Position numbers and translations under genes: made by a program. A stretch of 64,000 nt of DNA from Fodinicurvata sediminis DSM 21159 (lineage in GTDB: Bacteria; Pseudomonadota; Alphaproteobacteria; Kiloniellales; DSM-21159): contig NZ_ATVH01000011.1 of the NCBI RefSeq assembly GCF_000420625.1, forward strand, positions 1 to 64,000. Direction: 5' to 3'. The notes under the pieces were generated by a model. It made no database searches. It saw nothing but the letters and a program-made list of their open reading frames with translations, and was not told the origin of the DNA. This document shows, piece by piece, positions 26,388 through 37,200 of the stretch (position 1 is the first letter of the stretch; every line of letters begins with the position of its first letter).

Positions 26388-27994
26388 TTGCAAAAAGCGG
26401 TCCCTTGAAGGGACTGAATCCGACAGTTGCCATCTGGTCCAAGTTCATCGTCTTTGCGCTGGTGGTTTTCGCCGCAGTTTGGACCGAAACGGCTGGAGGA
26501 GTCTTCCAGGCAATCCAGGATGCCATTCTGCTCGCTCTAAAGTGGTACTATCTCGCAGTTGTTGCAGGTTTTCTGCTTTTTAGCATCTACCTGCTGTTCA
26601 GCCGTTACGGGAATATCCGGTTGGGTGACGATCATGATCGCCCTGAATTCAGCTATTTCTCATGGTTTTCCATGTTATTCGGGGCCGGAATGGGCATTGG
26701 TCTGGTCTTCTGGTCTATTGCCGAGCCGATCTATCATTTCCAGGCAAATCCCTTTATCGGCGAAGGTACAAGCATAGACCCGATGTCGCCGGATGCAGCT
26801 CAGACCGCCATGCGTCTGACATTCTACCACTGGGGTCTGCACCCTTGGGCAATCTATGCGATCGTGGCACTGACCCTGTCGTACTTTGCCTATCGCAGAA
26901 AGCTGCCGCTGACCATACGCTCGGCGTTCTATCCCCTGATCGGAGAACGCATATACGGCCCGATCGGACACGCAGCTGATATTCTTGCTGTTTTCGGGAC
27001 GGTCTTCGGTGTTGCCACCTCCCTTGGCTTGGGGGTGCAGCAGATTGCGACCGGCATGCACGAATTGACGGGCATGTCGTTTTTCGTGACCCAGACGGAT
27101 GACGGGCAGGCCCCGAGCATTCTGGCCATGATGGTGTTGATTGCAGTCATTTCCGCGATTGCCACAGTCTCTGTCATGTCGGGTGTCGGCAAGGGGGTCA
27201 GGATTCTCTCGGAGCTTAACCTCTGGCTGTCCATTGCCATTCTTGTGTTCCTGTTCGCCTTCGGTCCAACGCGCTATATCCTGAACTCCTTCATCCAGAA
27301 TGTCGGCGACTATGTCGGGCATGTGCTCCCCCTCAGTCTCTGGTCGAATGCGCATCAGGATGAAGGCTGGCAGGACGGCTGGACCGCCTTTTATTGGGGA
27401 TGGTGGATCGCCTGGGCGCCTTTCGTGGGTATGTTCATTGCACGCATTTCCCGGGGACGCACCATTCGCGAGTTCATCCTGGGCGTGCTGCTCGTTCCGA
27501 CAGTTCTGGCCTTCATCTGGCTGACGATCTTTGGGAATACGGCAATCTACCTTCAGCTTTTCGAGAATGCCGGCATTGCAGAGGCCGTGAATGAGGATGT
27601 GACTCTTGCGCTCTATGCGACGCTCAATGCGCTCGACCTCGGCATCCTCACGACCATTGCGTCCACTGTGGTAACCCTGCTGATCGCGACCTACTTCATC
27701 ACTTCTTCGGATTCCGGAACCTTGGTGGTGAACACGCTACTCTCCATGGGCGACCCGGAGCCGCCAATGGTGCATCGTGTCATCTGGGGGCTCAGTGAAG
27801 GCGCGGTGGCTGCAGTCCTGCTGGCTGCTGGGGGACTCTCCGCCCTGCAGACGGCCTCCATAACGGCCGCACTGCCATTTTCGGTTATCATGATCTTCAT
27901 GATTATCGGCCTCATGCGCGCCTTGCGTGAAGAGGTGCCGGGTCCTGGCTATGCGGGCAGGGGGCGTACGGTCAAGGGAGGCCTGAACGACTGA
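26384..27994 (+). CDS. BCCT-family betaine/choline/carnitine transporter
   Basis: This 536-residue protein has 12 predicted membrane segments and the BCCT core: SWFSMLFGAGMGIGLVFWSIAEP (glycine-rich TM3 segment), FFVTQTDDGQAPS, and the signature WTAFYWGWWIAWAPFVGMFIARISRGRTIREF. The last is the most diagnostic region of the family. These transporters take up glycine betaine, choline or related osmolytes with sodium or protons. The choline/glycine-betaine subgroup is suggested by the motif, but the substrate cannot be fixed. The gene lacks the long C-terminal regulatory tail of BetP-like proteins. It is preceded by a 349-base intergenic region. It is convergent with the acyl-CoA ligase. Confidence 0.93.
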   Translation: MIAKSGPLKGLNPTVAIWSKFIVFALVVFAAVWTETAGGVFQAIQDAILLALKWYYLAVVAGFLLFSIYLLFSRYGNIRLGDDHDRPEFSYFSWFSMLFGAGMGIGLVFWSIAEPIYHFQANPFIGEGTSIDPMSPDAAQTAMRLTFYHWGLHPWAIYAIVALTLSYFAYRRKLPLTIRSAFYPLIGERIYGPIGHAADILAVFGTVFGVATSLGLGVQQIATGMHELTGMSFFVTQTDDGQAPSILAMMVLIAVISAIATVSVMSGVGKGVRILSELNLWLSIAILVFLFAFGPTRYILNSFIQNVGDYVGHVLPLSLWSNAHQDEGWQDGWTAFYWGWWIAWAPFVGMFIARISRGRTIREFILGVLLVPTVLAFIWLTIFGNTAIYLQLFENAGIAEAVNEDVTLALYATLNALDLGILTTIASTVVTLLIATYFITSSDSGTLVVNTLLSMGDPEPPMVHRVIWGLSEGAVAAVLLAAGGLSALQTASITAALPFSVIMIFMIIGLMRALREEVPGPGYAGRGRTVKGGLND

Positions 27995-28078
27995 CGGCTC
28001 TAAATGCCGGGCCGAATGGTATAATGGGTGCCAGGAGCCGCGCCATCAACCTGGCTGCCTGCCTTTTGTAGGCACCCT

Positions 28079-29839
28079 TCAATAGAGGGACTCCAGTGCC
28101 TTCCTGTGGTGCTCGAGTATAATGTGTCGTCGGATCTTCATTGTCGGCGTCAGCATGTCGTTTTCGACGGTGAAGGGAGTGAGCGTAATGATGAATCGCC
28201 GAACCTTTTCCACCACTGACAGACCCTGGTTCACACGGTCCAGGGCCTTCTTGACCGCCTGATTCATGGCTTCTTGCCCAGTTTCTTCCGTTCCATCCTG
28301 CCGATTCTTCAACCATTCGAGGTCCGGTACGATCAGGGCCACAAGATGAGGGCGTTTGTCTCCATAGACCATGGCTTGCGAAACCTCGGGCTGTAGGTTG
28401 AGAAGCGTCTCGATCCGACTGGGCGAGATATTGTCGCCGCCTGAGAGTACGATGATATCCTTCTTCCGATCGGTGATGCGGATGTAGCCGTCGGCATCAA
28501 TGTCCCCGATGTCTCCCGTATGCAGCCAACCCCCCTGAATGGCCTCTTGCGTTTCCTCCGGGCGGTTCCAGTAACCTTTCATGACGAGTTCGCCGCGCAC
28601 CAGGATCTCGCCATCCTCGGCGGTCCTGACTTCCACGCCTCTGAGGGGTGGTCCCACACTGTCCATCTTGATGCAGTGGGGGCGATTGACCGAGACGACC
28701 GGCGAGGCTTCAGTCTGTCCGTAACCCTGCAGGATCGGCAAACCCAGAGCATGGAAGAAGAGACCCAGATCCGTGTTCAGGGCAGCACCACCCGAGACCA
28801 TCGCCTTCAAGTGGCCACCAAATCGCGCGCGCACTCCTTTACGTACGGTCCGTTCAGCTAGAAGGTCCAGGGGACGTTCCCATAAGGGCAGCACACCCTG
28901 ATGGTATTTCTTGCGGCCAAGCCGTTCTGCCTGCCGGAACAGGTACTTCTTGAGCTGGCCTTCCTTCTCCATCCTGCGGTTGATGCGCTGATAGAGCATT
29001 TCGTAGAGGCGAGGAACGGCAGTCATGATGGTGGGTTGGCTTTCGGAAATATTGGCCAGCAGGGTTTCCACGGCCTCGGCGTAATAGATTTCCGCTCCGA
29101 TGGTCATGGCAAAGACTTCACCCACGGTGTGTTCGTAGGAGTGGGAGAGCGGCAGGAAGGATAGAAATCTCTCCTGGCCCAGTCCGTATTCGGCCAACAG
29201 GTCATAGGCGCCCACGCAGTTGGCCAGGATGTTTCCATGGCTCAGCATCACACCCTTGGGAGCCCCACCGGTTCCGGACGTGTAGATGAAACAGGCGGTG
29301 TCGTCGCGCTTGATGTCCTGGAGAAGTTTCTCAAGCTGCACGCCAGGGGCGCTTTCACTCACGAGTTCTTTCCAAACGTAAAGTGCTTCGGGGGCGTTGG
29401 TGGTGCCCCTCTCAAGCGGCTCGATGGTGATGACTTGCCGGCAGAGGTTGGTTTGCGTGATGGCTTTCAACAGCGGCTTGGCCAGTGTGGCTGTCGAGAC
29501 GATGGCCAGGTCGGCACCGCTGTCTTTCAGCAGGTATTCGTGGTCATCACTGGTGTTTGTCGTATAGGCAGGTACGGTGATTCCACCAGTCGTCATGATG
29601 GCAAAATCGGCAATGAACCACTCGGGCCTGTTCTCGGAGACCAGCAGAACCCGGTCCCCCTTGCTGATCCCCATGGCTTGCAAGGCGCCGGCCAAGGCTA
29701 GGACCTGATTGCGTACCTCCTGCCATGTCCAGGGCTTGTAACTTCCATCGCTCTTGGCCCAGAGAAAAGGGCGCTCGCCCATTTCAAGCGCCTTCTCGAA
29801 AAAGGCGCTCGGTAGGTTCGCAAGCCTGTCGTAATCCAT
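28079..29839 (-). CDS. Long-chain acyl-CoA ligase (AMP-forming)
   Basis: This 586-residue ANL-superfamily enzyme activates a carboxylic acid with ATP and CoA. It has the phosphate-binding motif YTSGTGGAPKGVMLSHGN, where the usual second threonine of TSGTTG is glycine. Further conserved parts are GYGQTEASPV, HTGDIGDIDADGYIRITDRKKD and a C-terminal catalytic lysine in TPTMKIRRH. The closest named type is the FadD15/long-chain group; substrate range is not certain. A GGGGGAGGAG ribosome-binding site precedes the ATG. It is divergent from the M3 peptidase gene; the gap 29840-30000 has no gene. Confidence 0.9.
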   Translation of the reverse strand: MDYDRLANLPSAFFEKALEMGERPFLWAKSDGSYKPWTWQEVRNQVLALAGALQAMGISKGDRVLLVSENRPEWFIADFAIMTTGGITVPAYTTNTSDDHEYLLKDSGADLAIVSTATLAKPLLKAITQTNLCRQVITIEPLERGTTNAPEALYVWKELVSESAPGVQLEKLLQDIKRDDTACFIYTSGTGGAPKGVMLSHGNILANCVGAYDLLAEYGLGQERFLSFLPLSHSYEHTVGEVFAMTIGAEIYYAEAVETLLANISESQPTIMTAVPRLYEMLYQRINRRMEKEGQLKKYLFRQAERLGRKKYHQGVLPLWERPLDLLAERTVRKGVRARFGGHLKAMVSGGAALNTDLGLFFHALGLPILQGYGQTEASPVVSVNRPHCIKMDSVGPPLRGVEVRTAEDGEILVRGELVMKGYWNRPEETQEAIQGGWLHTGDIGDIDADGYIRITDRKKDIIVLSGGDNISPSRIETLLNLQPEVSQAMVYGDKRPHLVALIVPDLEWLKNRQDGTEETGQEAMNQAVKKALDRVNQGLSVVEKVRRFIITLTPFTVENDMLTPTMKIRRHIILEHHRKALESLY

Positions 29840-30000
29840 CTCCTCCCCCGTTATCGGTTCTTGTCTGTGGCCGTAGCCTTGCGCGCAGCCATATCACAGA
29901 GTCCGGAAATGATCTGCATGGCTATTGGTACAAGGCCTTGCCAAGTCTATATGGCGTAACAAGGATCAGACAGTTTCAAGGCAGGAAAAGAACAACCTTC

Positions 30001-31809
30001 ATGAGCGAAGCACAGACTACATCACTCGACAGCCAGCAGGACCTGGGACAATTGCCGGTCTGGGATTTGAATGACCTCTATCCCGGAAAGGACAGCGCGG
30101 AACTGAAGCGTGATCTTTCGGCCTCAGACGAAAAGGCTCGCAGTTTCGAGGCAGATCATGCCGGGCGGCTTGCAAGCCTGGACGGTGACCAATTGGGCCG
30201 TGCGATCGAAACCTATGAAGAAATCCAGGAAACGCTTGGGCGCATCATGAGCTATGCCCAGCTCGTGTATGCAGCAGACATGTCGAATGGGGAAAACGGC
30301 CGTTTCTATCAGTCGATGCAAGAGCAGGCGACGGATATATCCAGCCATCTGCTCTTCTTCGAACTGGAGCTGAACCGCCTTGCAGAATCCCAGCTTCAGG
30401 CGATGCTCGACTCCTCTGAGCGGCTGGACCGGTACACTCCCTGGCTGCGCGATCTTCGTGCCTACCAGCCCTATCAGCTGAATGACGAAGTCGAGCGCAC
30501 GTTGCACGAGAAGCATATAACGGGGCGTGCCGCCTGGACACGGCTGTTCGACGAGACCTTTGCCGATCTGCGCTTCGATCTTGATGGCAAGGCGCTGACC
30601 AGTACGGAGATTCTCGACAAGCTGAGTTCCCCGGACCGGGCACTTCGCGAACGGGCAGCGAGATCCTTCGCGACAGGGTTGAAGGCGAATGAGCGCAGCT
30701 TTGCGCTGGTCACCAACACGCTGGCCAAGGACAAGCAGATCGAGGATCACTGGCGCGGTTTTACGCGCCCTGTTTCTTCGCGCAATCTGGCCAACTTCGT
30801 CGAGGACGAGGTGGTGGATGCTCTGGTGTCTGCAGCCACCGAGAGCTTTCCCCGCCTGTCCCATCGCTACTATGCCATGAAGGCAAAGTGGCTGGGACTG
30901 GACAAGCTGTCCTTCTGGGATCGCAATGCGCCGCTGCCGGAAAACGACGAGCGGATCATTCCCTGGGAAGAAGCTCAGGACACCGTCCTGAACGCCTATT
31001 CAGCTTTCTCGGATGACCTTGCCAAGGTCGGAAAGCGTTTCTTTGAACGGGATTGGATCGATGCGCCGGCTCGCCCGGGCAAGGCCTCGGGGGCCTTTGC
31101 CCATCCCACCGTGCCGGCTGCCCACCCTTACCTGTTGCTGAACTATCAGGGGCATGTACGGGATGTCATGACTTTGGCCCACGAGCTGGGCCACGGCGTG
31201 CACCAGGTGCTGGCTGGGCCGCAGGGCCCACTGATGGCTGATACGCCCCTGACCCTGGCGGAAACGGCCAGTGTGTTCGGCGAGATGCTGACCTTCCGCT
31301 CGCTGCTGGCCTCCACCCGGGATCCGGCAAAACGCAAGGCCATGCTGGCCTCCAAGGTGGAGGACATGCTGAACACCGTTGTGCGCCAGATCGCCTTCCA
31401 CAACTTCGAAACACGTGTCCATGACCGGAGACGTGAAGGCGAGCTGTCACAGCAGGATCTGGCCGACATCTGGATGGAGACGCAGCGCGAAGCCCTTGGG
31501 CCGGCATTTGATCTGGACGACGACTATCGTATCTACTGGTCCTATATACCGCATTTCATACACACGCCTTTCTATGTTTACGCCTATGCCTTCGGCGATT
31601 GTTTGGTGAACTCGCTCTATGCCGTCTACCAGCAGGCTGACGAGGGCTTTGCGGAGAAATACCTGGACATGTTGCGCGCGGGAGGCACCAAACGGCATCA
31701 GGAGCTTCTGGCGCCGTTCGGCCTGGATGCCTCGGATCCGGCTTTTTGGCACAAGGGCCTGTCGGTGATTGAGAGCATGATTGATGAACTGGAAGCGCTC
31801 GATGGCTGA
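30001..31809 (+). CDS. pepF: M3-family oligoendopeptidase F
   Basis: This 602-residue cytoplasmic zinc metallopeptidase of the M3B group degrades short peptides. The zinc motif HELGHGVHQ is at about residues 394-402, followed by the glutamate ligand in LAETASVFGEMLTF. An N-terminal PVWDLNDLYPG start is typical of the family. The chosen start is ATG at 30001; a longer frame beginning at 29725 overlaps the divergent ligase gene. The next gene, the ABC1 kinase, begins 54 bases after the stop and may be cotranscribed. Confidence 0.93.
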   Translation: MSEAQTTSLDSQQDLGQLPVWDLNDLYPGKDSAELKRDLSASDEKARSFEADHAGRLASLDGDQLGRAIETYEEIQETLGRIMSYAQLVYAADMSNGENGRFYQSMQEQATDISSHLLFFELELNRLAESQLQAMLDSSERLDRYTPWLRDLRAYQPYQLNDEVERTLHEKHITGRAAWTRLFDETFADLRFDLDGKALTSTEILDKLSSPDRALRERAARSFATGLKANERSFALVTNTLAKDKQIEDHWRGFTRPVSSRNLANFVEDEVVDALVSAATESFPRLSHRYYAMKAKWLGLDKLSFWDRNAPLPENDERIIPWEEAQDTVLNAYSAFSDDLAKVGKRFFERDWIDAPARPGKASGAFAHPTVPAAHPYLLLNYQGHVRDVMTLAHELGHGVHQVLAGPQGPLMADTPLTLAETASVFGEMLTFRSLLASTRDPAKRKAMLASKVEDMLNTVVRQIAFHNFETRVHDRRREGELSQQDLADIWMETQREALGPAFDLDDDYRIYWSYIPHFIHTPFYVYAYAFGDCLVNSLYAVYQQADEGFAEKYLDMLRAGGTKRHQELLAPFGLDASDPAFWHKGLSVIESMIDELEALDG

Positions 31810-31863
31810 CGGCTTTGATCGCAAGGTTCCAGCAATCTCAAGTTCAACGGAAGCTTCCCTGAT

Positions 31864-33246
31864 ATGACATATGAGGAAGACGACAAGTCTTTCGAGGACG
31901 AGGACCCTCGCTTTTCCCGGCGATGGCGGCGCTATGCCCAGGTCGGCGGGGAAGTGGGTATGCTGGCCGCCCAGTTGGCTGGTGCACGGGTCTTCAAGCG
32001 GCCGCTCGATCGCCAGCAGCATTCCGAAGGCCTCAAGACTGCGTTGGGCGGCCTGAAAGGTCCGCTCATGAAGGCAGCGCAGATCCTGGCGACCATACCT
32101 GAAGCGCTGCCACGCGAGTATGCCGAGGAACTGCGACAGCTGCAGTCCCATGCACCTCCCATGGGCTGGCCCTTCGTACGCCGGCGTATGCGCACAGAAC
32201 TGGGTGCTGACTGGCAGAAGCGCTTCGACAGTTTCGGGAAGGAAGCGGCGGCGGCCGCCTCGCTTGGACAGGTGCATCGCGCCGAGAAGGATGGGCGCCA
32301 GCTGGCCTGCAAGTTACAGTATCCGGACATGGCCTCGGCCGTGGAAGCGGATGTGGCCCAACTGAAATGGGCCTTTCGCGTCTATCGTCAGTATGACAAG
32401 GCCATTGATACCTCGGATATCTATCACGAACTGACGGCGCGCTTGCGCGAGGAATTGGATTACGAGCGCGAAGCCAAGCACATGGAACTCTATCGGCGCA
32501 TGCTGGCGGAAGAAAAGACCGTCCATGTGCCGGAGCCGCTGCTGGACCTGACAACCCGGCGCCTGCTGACCATGACCTGGCTCGAAGGGCAGTCCCTGAT
32601 GGATTTCATCGGGACACATCAAGACCAGGAACTGCGCAACAAGGTTGCCTACAACATGTTTCGCGCCTGGTACACGCCCTTCTATTACTATGGCGTAATC
32701 CATGGGGACCCGCACCTGGGCAACTACACGGTTCGCGAGGACGGCAGCATCAACCTGCTGGATTTCGGATGCATCCGTGTCTTCGATGCTTCCTTCGTGA
32801 AGGGGGTTATCGATCTCTATCATGCCCTGCATGACAACGACCGGGATCTGGCGATTTCTGCCTATCAGACCTGGGGTTTCCAGGACGTGGGGGATCGCCC
32901 CGATCTTCTGGAGGCGCTGAACATCTGGGCTAGATTCGTCTACAGACCGCTGTTGGAGGATAGAACCCAGACAATCCTGGATGATCCCGGTGGAGCCAAG
33001 GGTGCGGAAACAGTCGGACAGGTACACAAGGAATTGCGCCGGCTGGGTGGTGTGAAGCCACCACGGGAATTCGTCCTGATGGATCGTGCCGCCATTGGCT
33101 TGGGATCGGTTTTCATGCACTTGAATGCCGAGATCAACTGGTATCAGTTATTCCATGAAATCATTCAGGATTTTGATTCTTCAGCTCTGGATCGGCGCCA
33201 GAAAGGTCTGCTCCAGGCTGTCGGACTTCCCGAGGAGATTCCCTGA
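31864..33246 (+). CDS. ABC1/UbiB-family atypical kinase-like protein
   Basis: This 460-residue protein of the ABC1/AarF family is related to UbiB and COQ8, which support ubiquinone synthesis. It has the alanine-rich nucleotide loop AAAAASLGQVHRAE, the HGDPHLGNY catalytic loop and a LLDFGC metal-binding motif. The family's characteristic KxGQ motif reads K-A-A-Q (LMKAAQILATIPEALP), a variant I recall in an alphaproteobacterial subgroup. There is no C-terminal membrane helix of the UbiB type in the sequence. The last 86 bases overlap the 3' end of the convergent DUF4434 gene. Role in quinone or lipid metabolism is inference. Confidence 0.88.
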   Translation: MTYEEDDKSFEDEDPRFSRRWRRYAQVGGEVGMLAAQLAGARVFKRPLDRQQHSEGLKTALGGLKGPLMKAAQILATIPEALPREYAEELRQLQSHAPPMGWPFVRRRMRTELGADWQKRFDSFGKEAAAAASLGQVHRAEKDGRQLACKLQYPDMASAVEADVAQLKWAFRVYRQYDKAIDTSDIYHELTARLREELDYEREAKHMELYRRMLAEEKTVHVPEPLLDLTTRRLLTMTWLEGQSLMDFIGTHQDQELRNKVAYNMFRAWYTPFYYYGVIHGDPHLGNYTVREDGSINLLDFGCIRVFDASFVKGVIDLYHALHDNDRDLAISAYQTWGFQDVGDRPDLLEALNIWARFVYRPLLEDRTQTILDDPGGAKGAETVGQVHKELRRLGGVKPPREFVLMDRAAIGLGSVFMHLNAEINWYQLFHEIIQDFDSSALDRRQKGLLQAVGLPEEIP

Positions 33247-34255
33247 GATCAGCGGAATCCAGCTGCGGCCTGGCGTCAGTACAGAGCCATTGCGCTTTTC
33301 GGTATTGCTCATACAGCTGTTTTGCCGCGTCCCCTTCCTTGGGGTCGAGGTAGGGATGAAAGGCAAAGGCAGAGGCCTCAAGATCGTTTTCCCGAACCAG
33401 CGAGAGATTGTCTTTAATCCAACCCCACTCTGCTGATTGAAAGCCCGAGTCTCCCTTTGTTCGGAACAGTTCAGAGATGACTGCAAGCTTCTTTTGGCTT
33501 GCTGACAGCGTAGACTTGAGCGCCTCAAGGTAGAGGGTCAGTTCCTCGCGATTGAGTTTCTCTACACCCAGTCCATCTTGAAAGTAGAGTTTCTCGATAC
33601 CGCTGGTATCGAGAACTTTCTTCCAGAAGTGTCCCCACTGTCCACTTGGCATTTTGCCGTTGGAGAAAGCCGAGATGCTGATCGGTGCATCAGAATGCTG
33701 CCTGATCTGTCTGTAGGCACGAGAGAGGTATGCGATCAGTTGTTCCTGCCGCGCCTCTCCGCGCCAGTTCAGGTCGTCGATCTCGTCCGCTATGTACCAT
33801 CCCTCAAAGCTGTCCTGCTTTGACAGCTCGGAAAGTTCATCCAGCAGAAGGCGCCGCTCGACGTTGCGTTGCTCGAAGTAGACGGATCGATGATGCGGCC
33901 CACCTGAGATCCGTTCCCAGAAATTCGGATCATACTTCAACCCGAGGACAAGTTTGATGTCATTGTTTTCCGCAGCCTTGAAGAGTCTGCCAACCAGTGT
34001 TTCCGGCCCTTTTGGTACAGGGGCAGCGTGAAAACTGATATCTCCATAGCGCGACCACTGCAGGACGATGCGTTCAATGCCAAGGCGGCGCCAGTCATGG
34101 AAGAGCTTGTTCCAGCGTGTTTCATCCCACTCTGATTGGCTTGTGGTCGGTTGCAGGAAGGTTTCCCGAAAGAAGGGAGGGCAGTCATGGGCGTGGGCCA
34201 TGCATGCGTTGAAACCAACGATGCAGAGCAAGAGGAAACTGGATATGCCCTTCAT
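33161..34255 (-). CDS. Secreted DUF4434 (glycoside-hydrolase-like) protein of the Nfr-type locus
   Basis: This 364-residue protein has a signal peptide (FLLLCIVGFNACMAHA) and a DUF4434-type TIM-barrel pattern: ETFLQPTTSQSEWDETRWNK, LGIERIVLQWSRYGD, LVLGLKYDPNFWERI, GWYIADEIDDLNW and EKLYFQDGLGVEK. DUF4434 resembles glycoside hydrolases, and the acidic pair in ADEIDD is placed like catalytic residues. It is the last gene of the coupled glycosyltransferase, TPR-barrel, DUF4434 unit, starting one base inside the previous stop (TGATG). By analogy with exopolysaccharide systems such as Pga it could trim or modify the exported glycan in the periplasm. As I recall, E. coli has a similar protein, YbcH, beside nfrA. 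The last 35 residues are rich in Asp, Pro and Gln, and overlap the convergent ABC1 gene. Confidence 0.8.
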   Translation of the reverse strand: MKGISSFLLLCIVGFNACMAHAHDCPPFFRETFLQPTTSQSEWDETRWNKLFHDWRRLGIERIVLQWSRYGDISFHAAPVPKGPETLVGRLFKAAENNDIKLVLGLKYDPNFWERISGGPHHRSVYFEQRNVERRLLLDELSELSKQDSFEGWYIADEIDDLNWRGEARQEQLIAYLSRAYRQIRQHSDAPISISAFSNGKMPSGQWGHFWKKVLDTSGIEKLYFQDGLGVEKLNREELTLYLEALKSTLSASQKKLAVISELFRTKGDSGFQSAEWGWIKDNLSLVRENDLEASAFAFHPYLDPKEGDAAKQLYEQYRKAQWLCTDARPQLDSADLRESPREVRQPGADLSGADPELKNQNPE

Positions 34256-37200
34256 CAGAAGCTGACCTGGAAAAGCAGCGAGAATCGGGTTGCGGGATCA
34301 CTCCAGGTGGTGTGGAGGTCGCGGCCCAGGCGCAGAAGTGTTTTGCCCTGCGAAAGATAGCCATTGTAGCGGTCATGATTGAAACGCCAACGCGCAGACA
34401 GCCCCATACCGCCTTCGATCCAAACGTCGCCGGTCGTATCAGGGTAAAGGACAACAGTGCGTGTGTTATCCCGTTCATATTCCTCACGGCGCCGTTCAGA
34501 GGATTGCGTGATCTGTCCGCCGCCCCGGACATAACCGAAAGGGAGAAACATGAGTTTCCGGTTTGGCTGCCAGGCCAGGCCGGCCCGTCCCTCAGAAAAG
34601 GCTGATGTCTGATCGTCCTTGGAGAAAAGGCGTGAAGCTTCGCTATGCGTGTGCGCGTAGAATCGGAAAGGATGGTCCGGGCGCTTCCAGTTGTCACCCA
34701 AGCTTTCGGAGAAGCCGACCCGGAGCAGCCAACCGCTTATTGCGGAGTCACCGATTGGCAGTATCCGTTCTGCTCCCAGCCAATAATTCCTGCCCCGGAA
34801 AGGATAGGCCCGGAGGCCCAATGCCGCCTGGGCGGATTCCGAATTCATCATGTTGAAGCCCGGGGCGTTGCTCCAGAACAGGCGTGCCGTGAGTTCGACT
34901 AGATGAGACCAGCGATGCAGGGAGCCCCCGCCCATGGGACGCCAACTCATGGCTAGCTGTCCGTAGGAAAGATCGTGACTGTCGCCGAACGGATTGAGAA
35001 GCCGTTGGCAGGCCATACCTTTGGGAAAACAGAAACTGTTCGTAAGGCTTAGAGAGTAGGGGCGGTCCAATTCCCTGTGCTGGTTCTGCAGTACGTTTCG
35101 AGGCGAAGCCCCGTCAGCATCCTTCGTCGAAATGACGGCGTAGTTTCCTTCATCCATGGCGCGGCGGAAAGCTTTGCCTGCCTGCTCCGTGTGACCGAGG
35201 CGCAGATAGGTAAAGGCCAGGTTTGCTCTGGCACCGGGATAATCGGGGTCTTGTTCGAGGGCCTCGTAAAGGAGTTTGGCGGCCTCCTCATCGTTCTTCT
35301 GTTGGCTGTGCAAATAGGCCTGCTCAACCTTGAAGTCGGTTTTCTCCGGAAAAGCTTTTTCGGCCTTGCCGAGATAATGGAGAGCTTCATCGAGCTCTCC
35401 CGCCTGTTTCAGTGCTGTTACCAGTGAAAGATAGCGTGCTGCTGTGGGGTCAACGTCGAGGGCGTATTTGCGATGAATCAGCCCCAGCTTCTTATGGCCT
35501 CTGTGAAGCGCATGCTCGGCATGCAGGTCATGGTAAAGTCCACTGAACCGTCCAGTAATCTCGTTTGATGCAACAAGTTCCAGGTTCTTCCAGCTATCTT
35601 CGAATTCTCCAACTTGCAGAAGTGAGTTGGAAAGCTTGACCCTGAATTCTGGGCTGTCGCCATAAGCGAGCGCTTCTTGCCAGTATTGGGCGGCCTTGCG
35701 GTGGTTTTCGCTTTCGGCGTGGATATGCGCAAGACTGGCATTGACAAGCCTTTGGTCCGTTCGTGACAGAGAGCGCGCATCCTGGATTTCCTGCAGGTAG
35801 AAGTCCGCAAGGGCAATACGACCGCGTTTCAGTGCCGACAGGGCGAAAGCTAGGCCGGCTTCGGCAAGGTGACCTCTCTGATAGGACAGTTGAAAGTTGG
35901 TCTCGGCCTTCTCGGTGAACTTGATGGCGGCATACCTATAGCCAAGATCCAGCAGTTCCTCCGGACTCTTCCGTACCTTGATAAGCTCTAGCAGAGATAT
36001 TGCCGTTTCCGGACGCTCATGTCGGTCAGCAAGACTTACACCTTCGCGAATAAGGCGATCGGCGCGAGGGTTCTGTTTTGCAAAGCCGTGATAACAGGCA
36101 AAGGCAGAGTCGAGTTTTCCAAGTTCGGCCTGGGTTCTGCAGGCCAACGCCTGGATCTGTTGCGAAACTTTGTGTGGTTTTGATTCCTGCGCAAAGAGGT
36201 TTTCAAGTGCCTTCCAATCCCGAATACGGTGACTGGCCCGAAGGGCTTTCATCCAGCTTTGTTCATCGGGTGAAATCTGGTGCGCCTCAAGATAGGAACG
36301 TGCAGCACTGTCGTGTTGGCCAGCCTGCGCATGGGTTACAGCCTTATCCTGTAGATGGGCGCGGCGTTCTTCACGATTTGGAGCTGTGGTGGCCAGTTGA
36401 TCGTAAAGGGACAGGGCTGTCTGGAAATCATTGCTGCGTCGCAACCCATGGGCAATATCGAGGAGTTGCTTGCGTCCTTCAGGGGACAGCAGAAGCTGCT
36501 CGAAAGCCGGTTGAGCAGCCTCTGCTGCCGGGCTGGAGACAAGCTGCACCATGCAGTCTTGAATGTCAGAGGCTTGTTTCCAGCAGGTCTGGCGGCCAGT
36601 TCTCGAAAGCAGAATTTCCAATGCCCGGTTGGCTTCATTTCTTCTGGCAAGCGAAGTCACAAGTGTCCCTGAACTTGAAGGTCCGGGCAGAATCCCCATT
36701 GCCTTGGTGAAATAGGCTGGAGCAACATCCTTGGCATCCAGCTTGCCCGCAAGGTGGCCAACCATGCTGGCTTTCCGATGGAGCTCGTATGGCAAGGCTG
36801 AATGAAAACGTGCTTCCGCAGTGCTGCCGGTCAGGATCAGAAGTGCGTCTGTGAAGCGCTCTTGTTGTTCGCGGATGACGGCCTGCATGAAGAGGGCTTG
36901 TCTAGCCGTCTTGTCTGCCGTTCTCTCGGACTGTGCCACAGTCTTGAAGAGCTTAAGGGACTGTTCCCGCTGGCCGAGGGCCAGATGACTGTAGGCTACG
37001 ACCAGTTCATGTGCTGGAGACAGGAAAACTTCATCACGTACCTGAACATGGATTCTGACGACATCGCTCTCCCTCTGCTGTGAACGCAGGATGCGGAACA
37101 GTTCCAGTAGACTGTCGTTGAAGTCCTTGGAGCTTTGCCATGCTGAAAGAGATTGGTGGTAAAGATCGGTGACAACCTGATGATTCCTGTCGCCAGTCTC

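Noticed and set aside
27995-28078. A terminator between the BCCT gene and the acyl-CoA ligase gene
   Set aside because: A GGGTGCC and GGCACCC pair can be drawn, but the loop is over 35 bases and no T run lies at the right place, so it is too weak to list.
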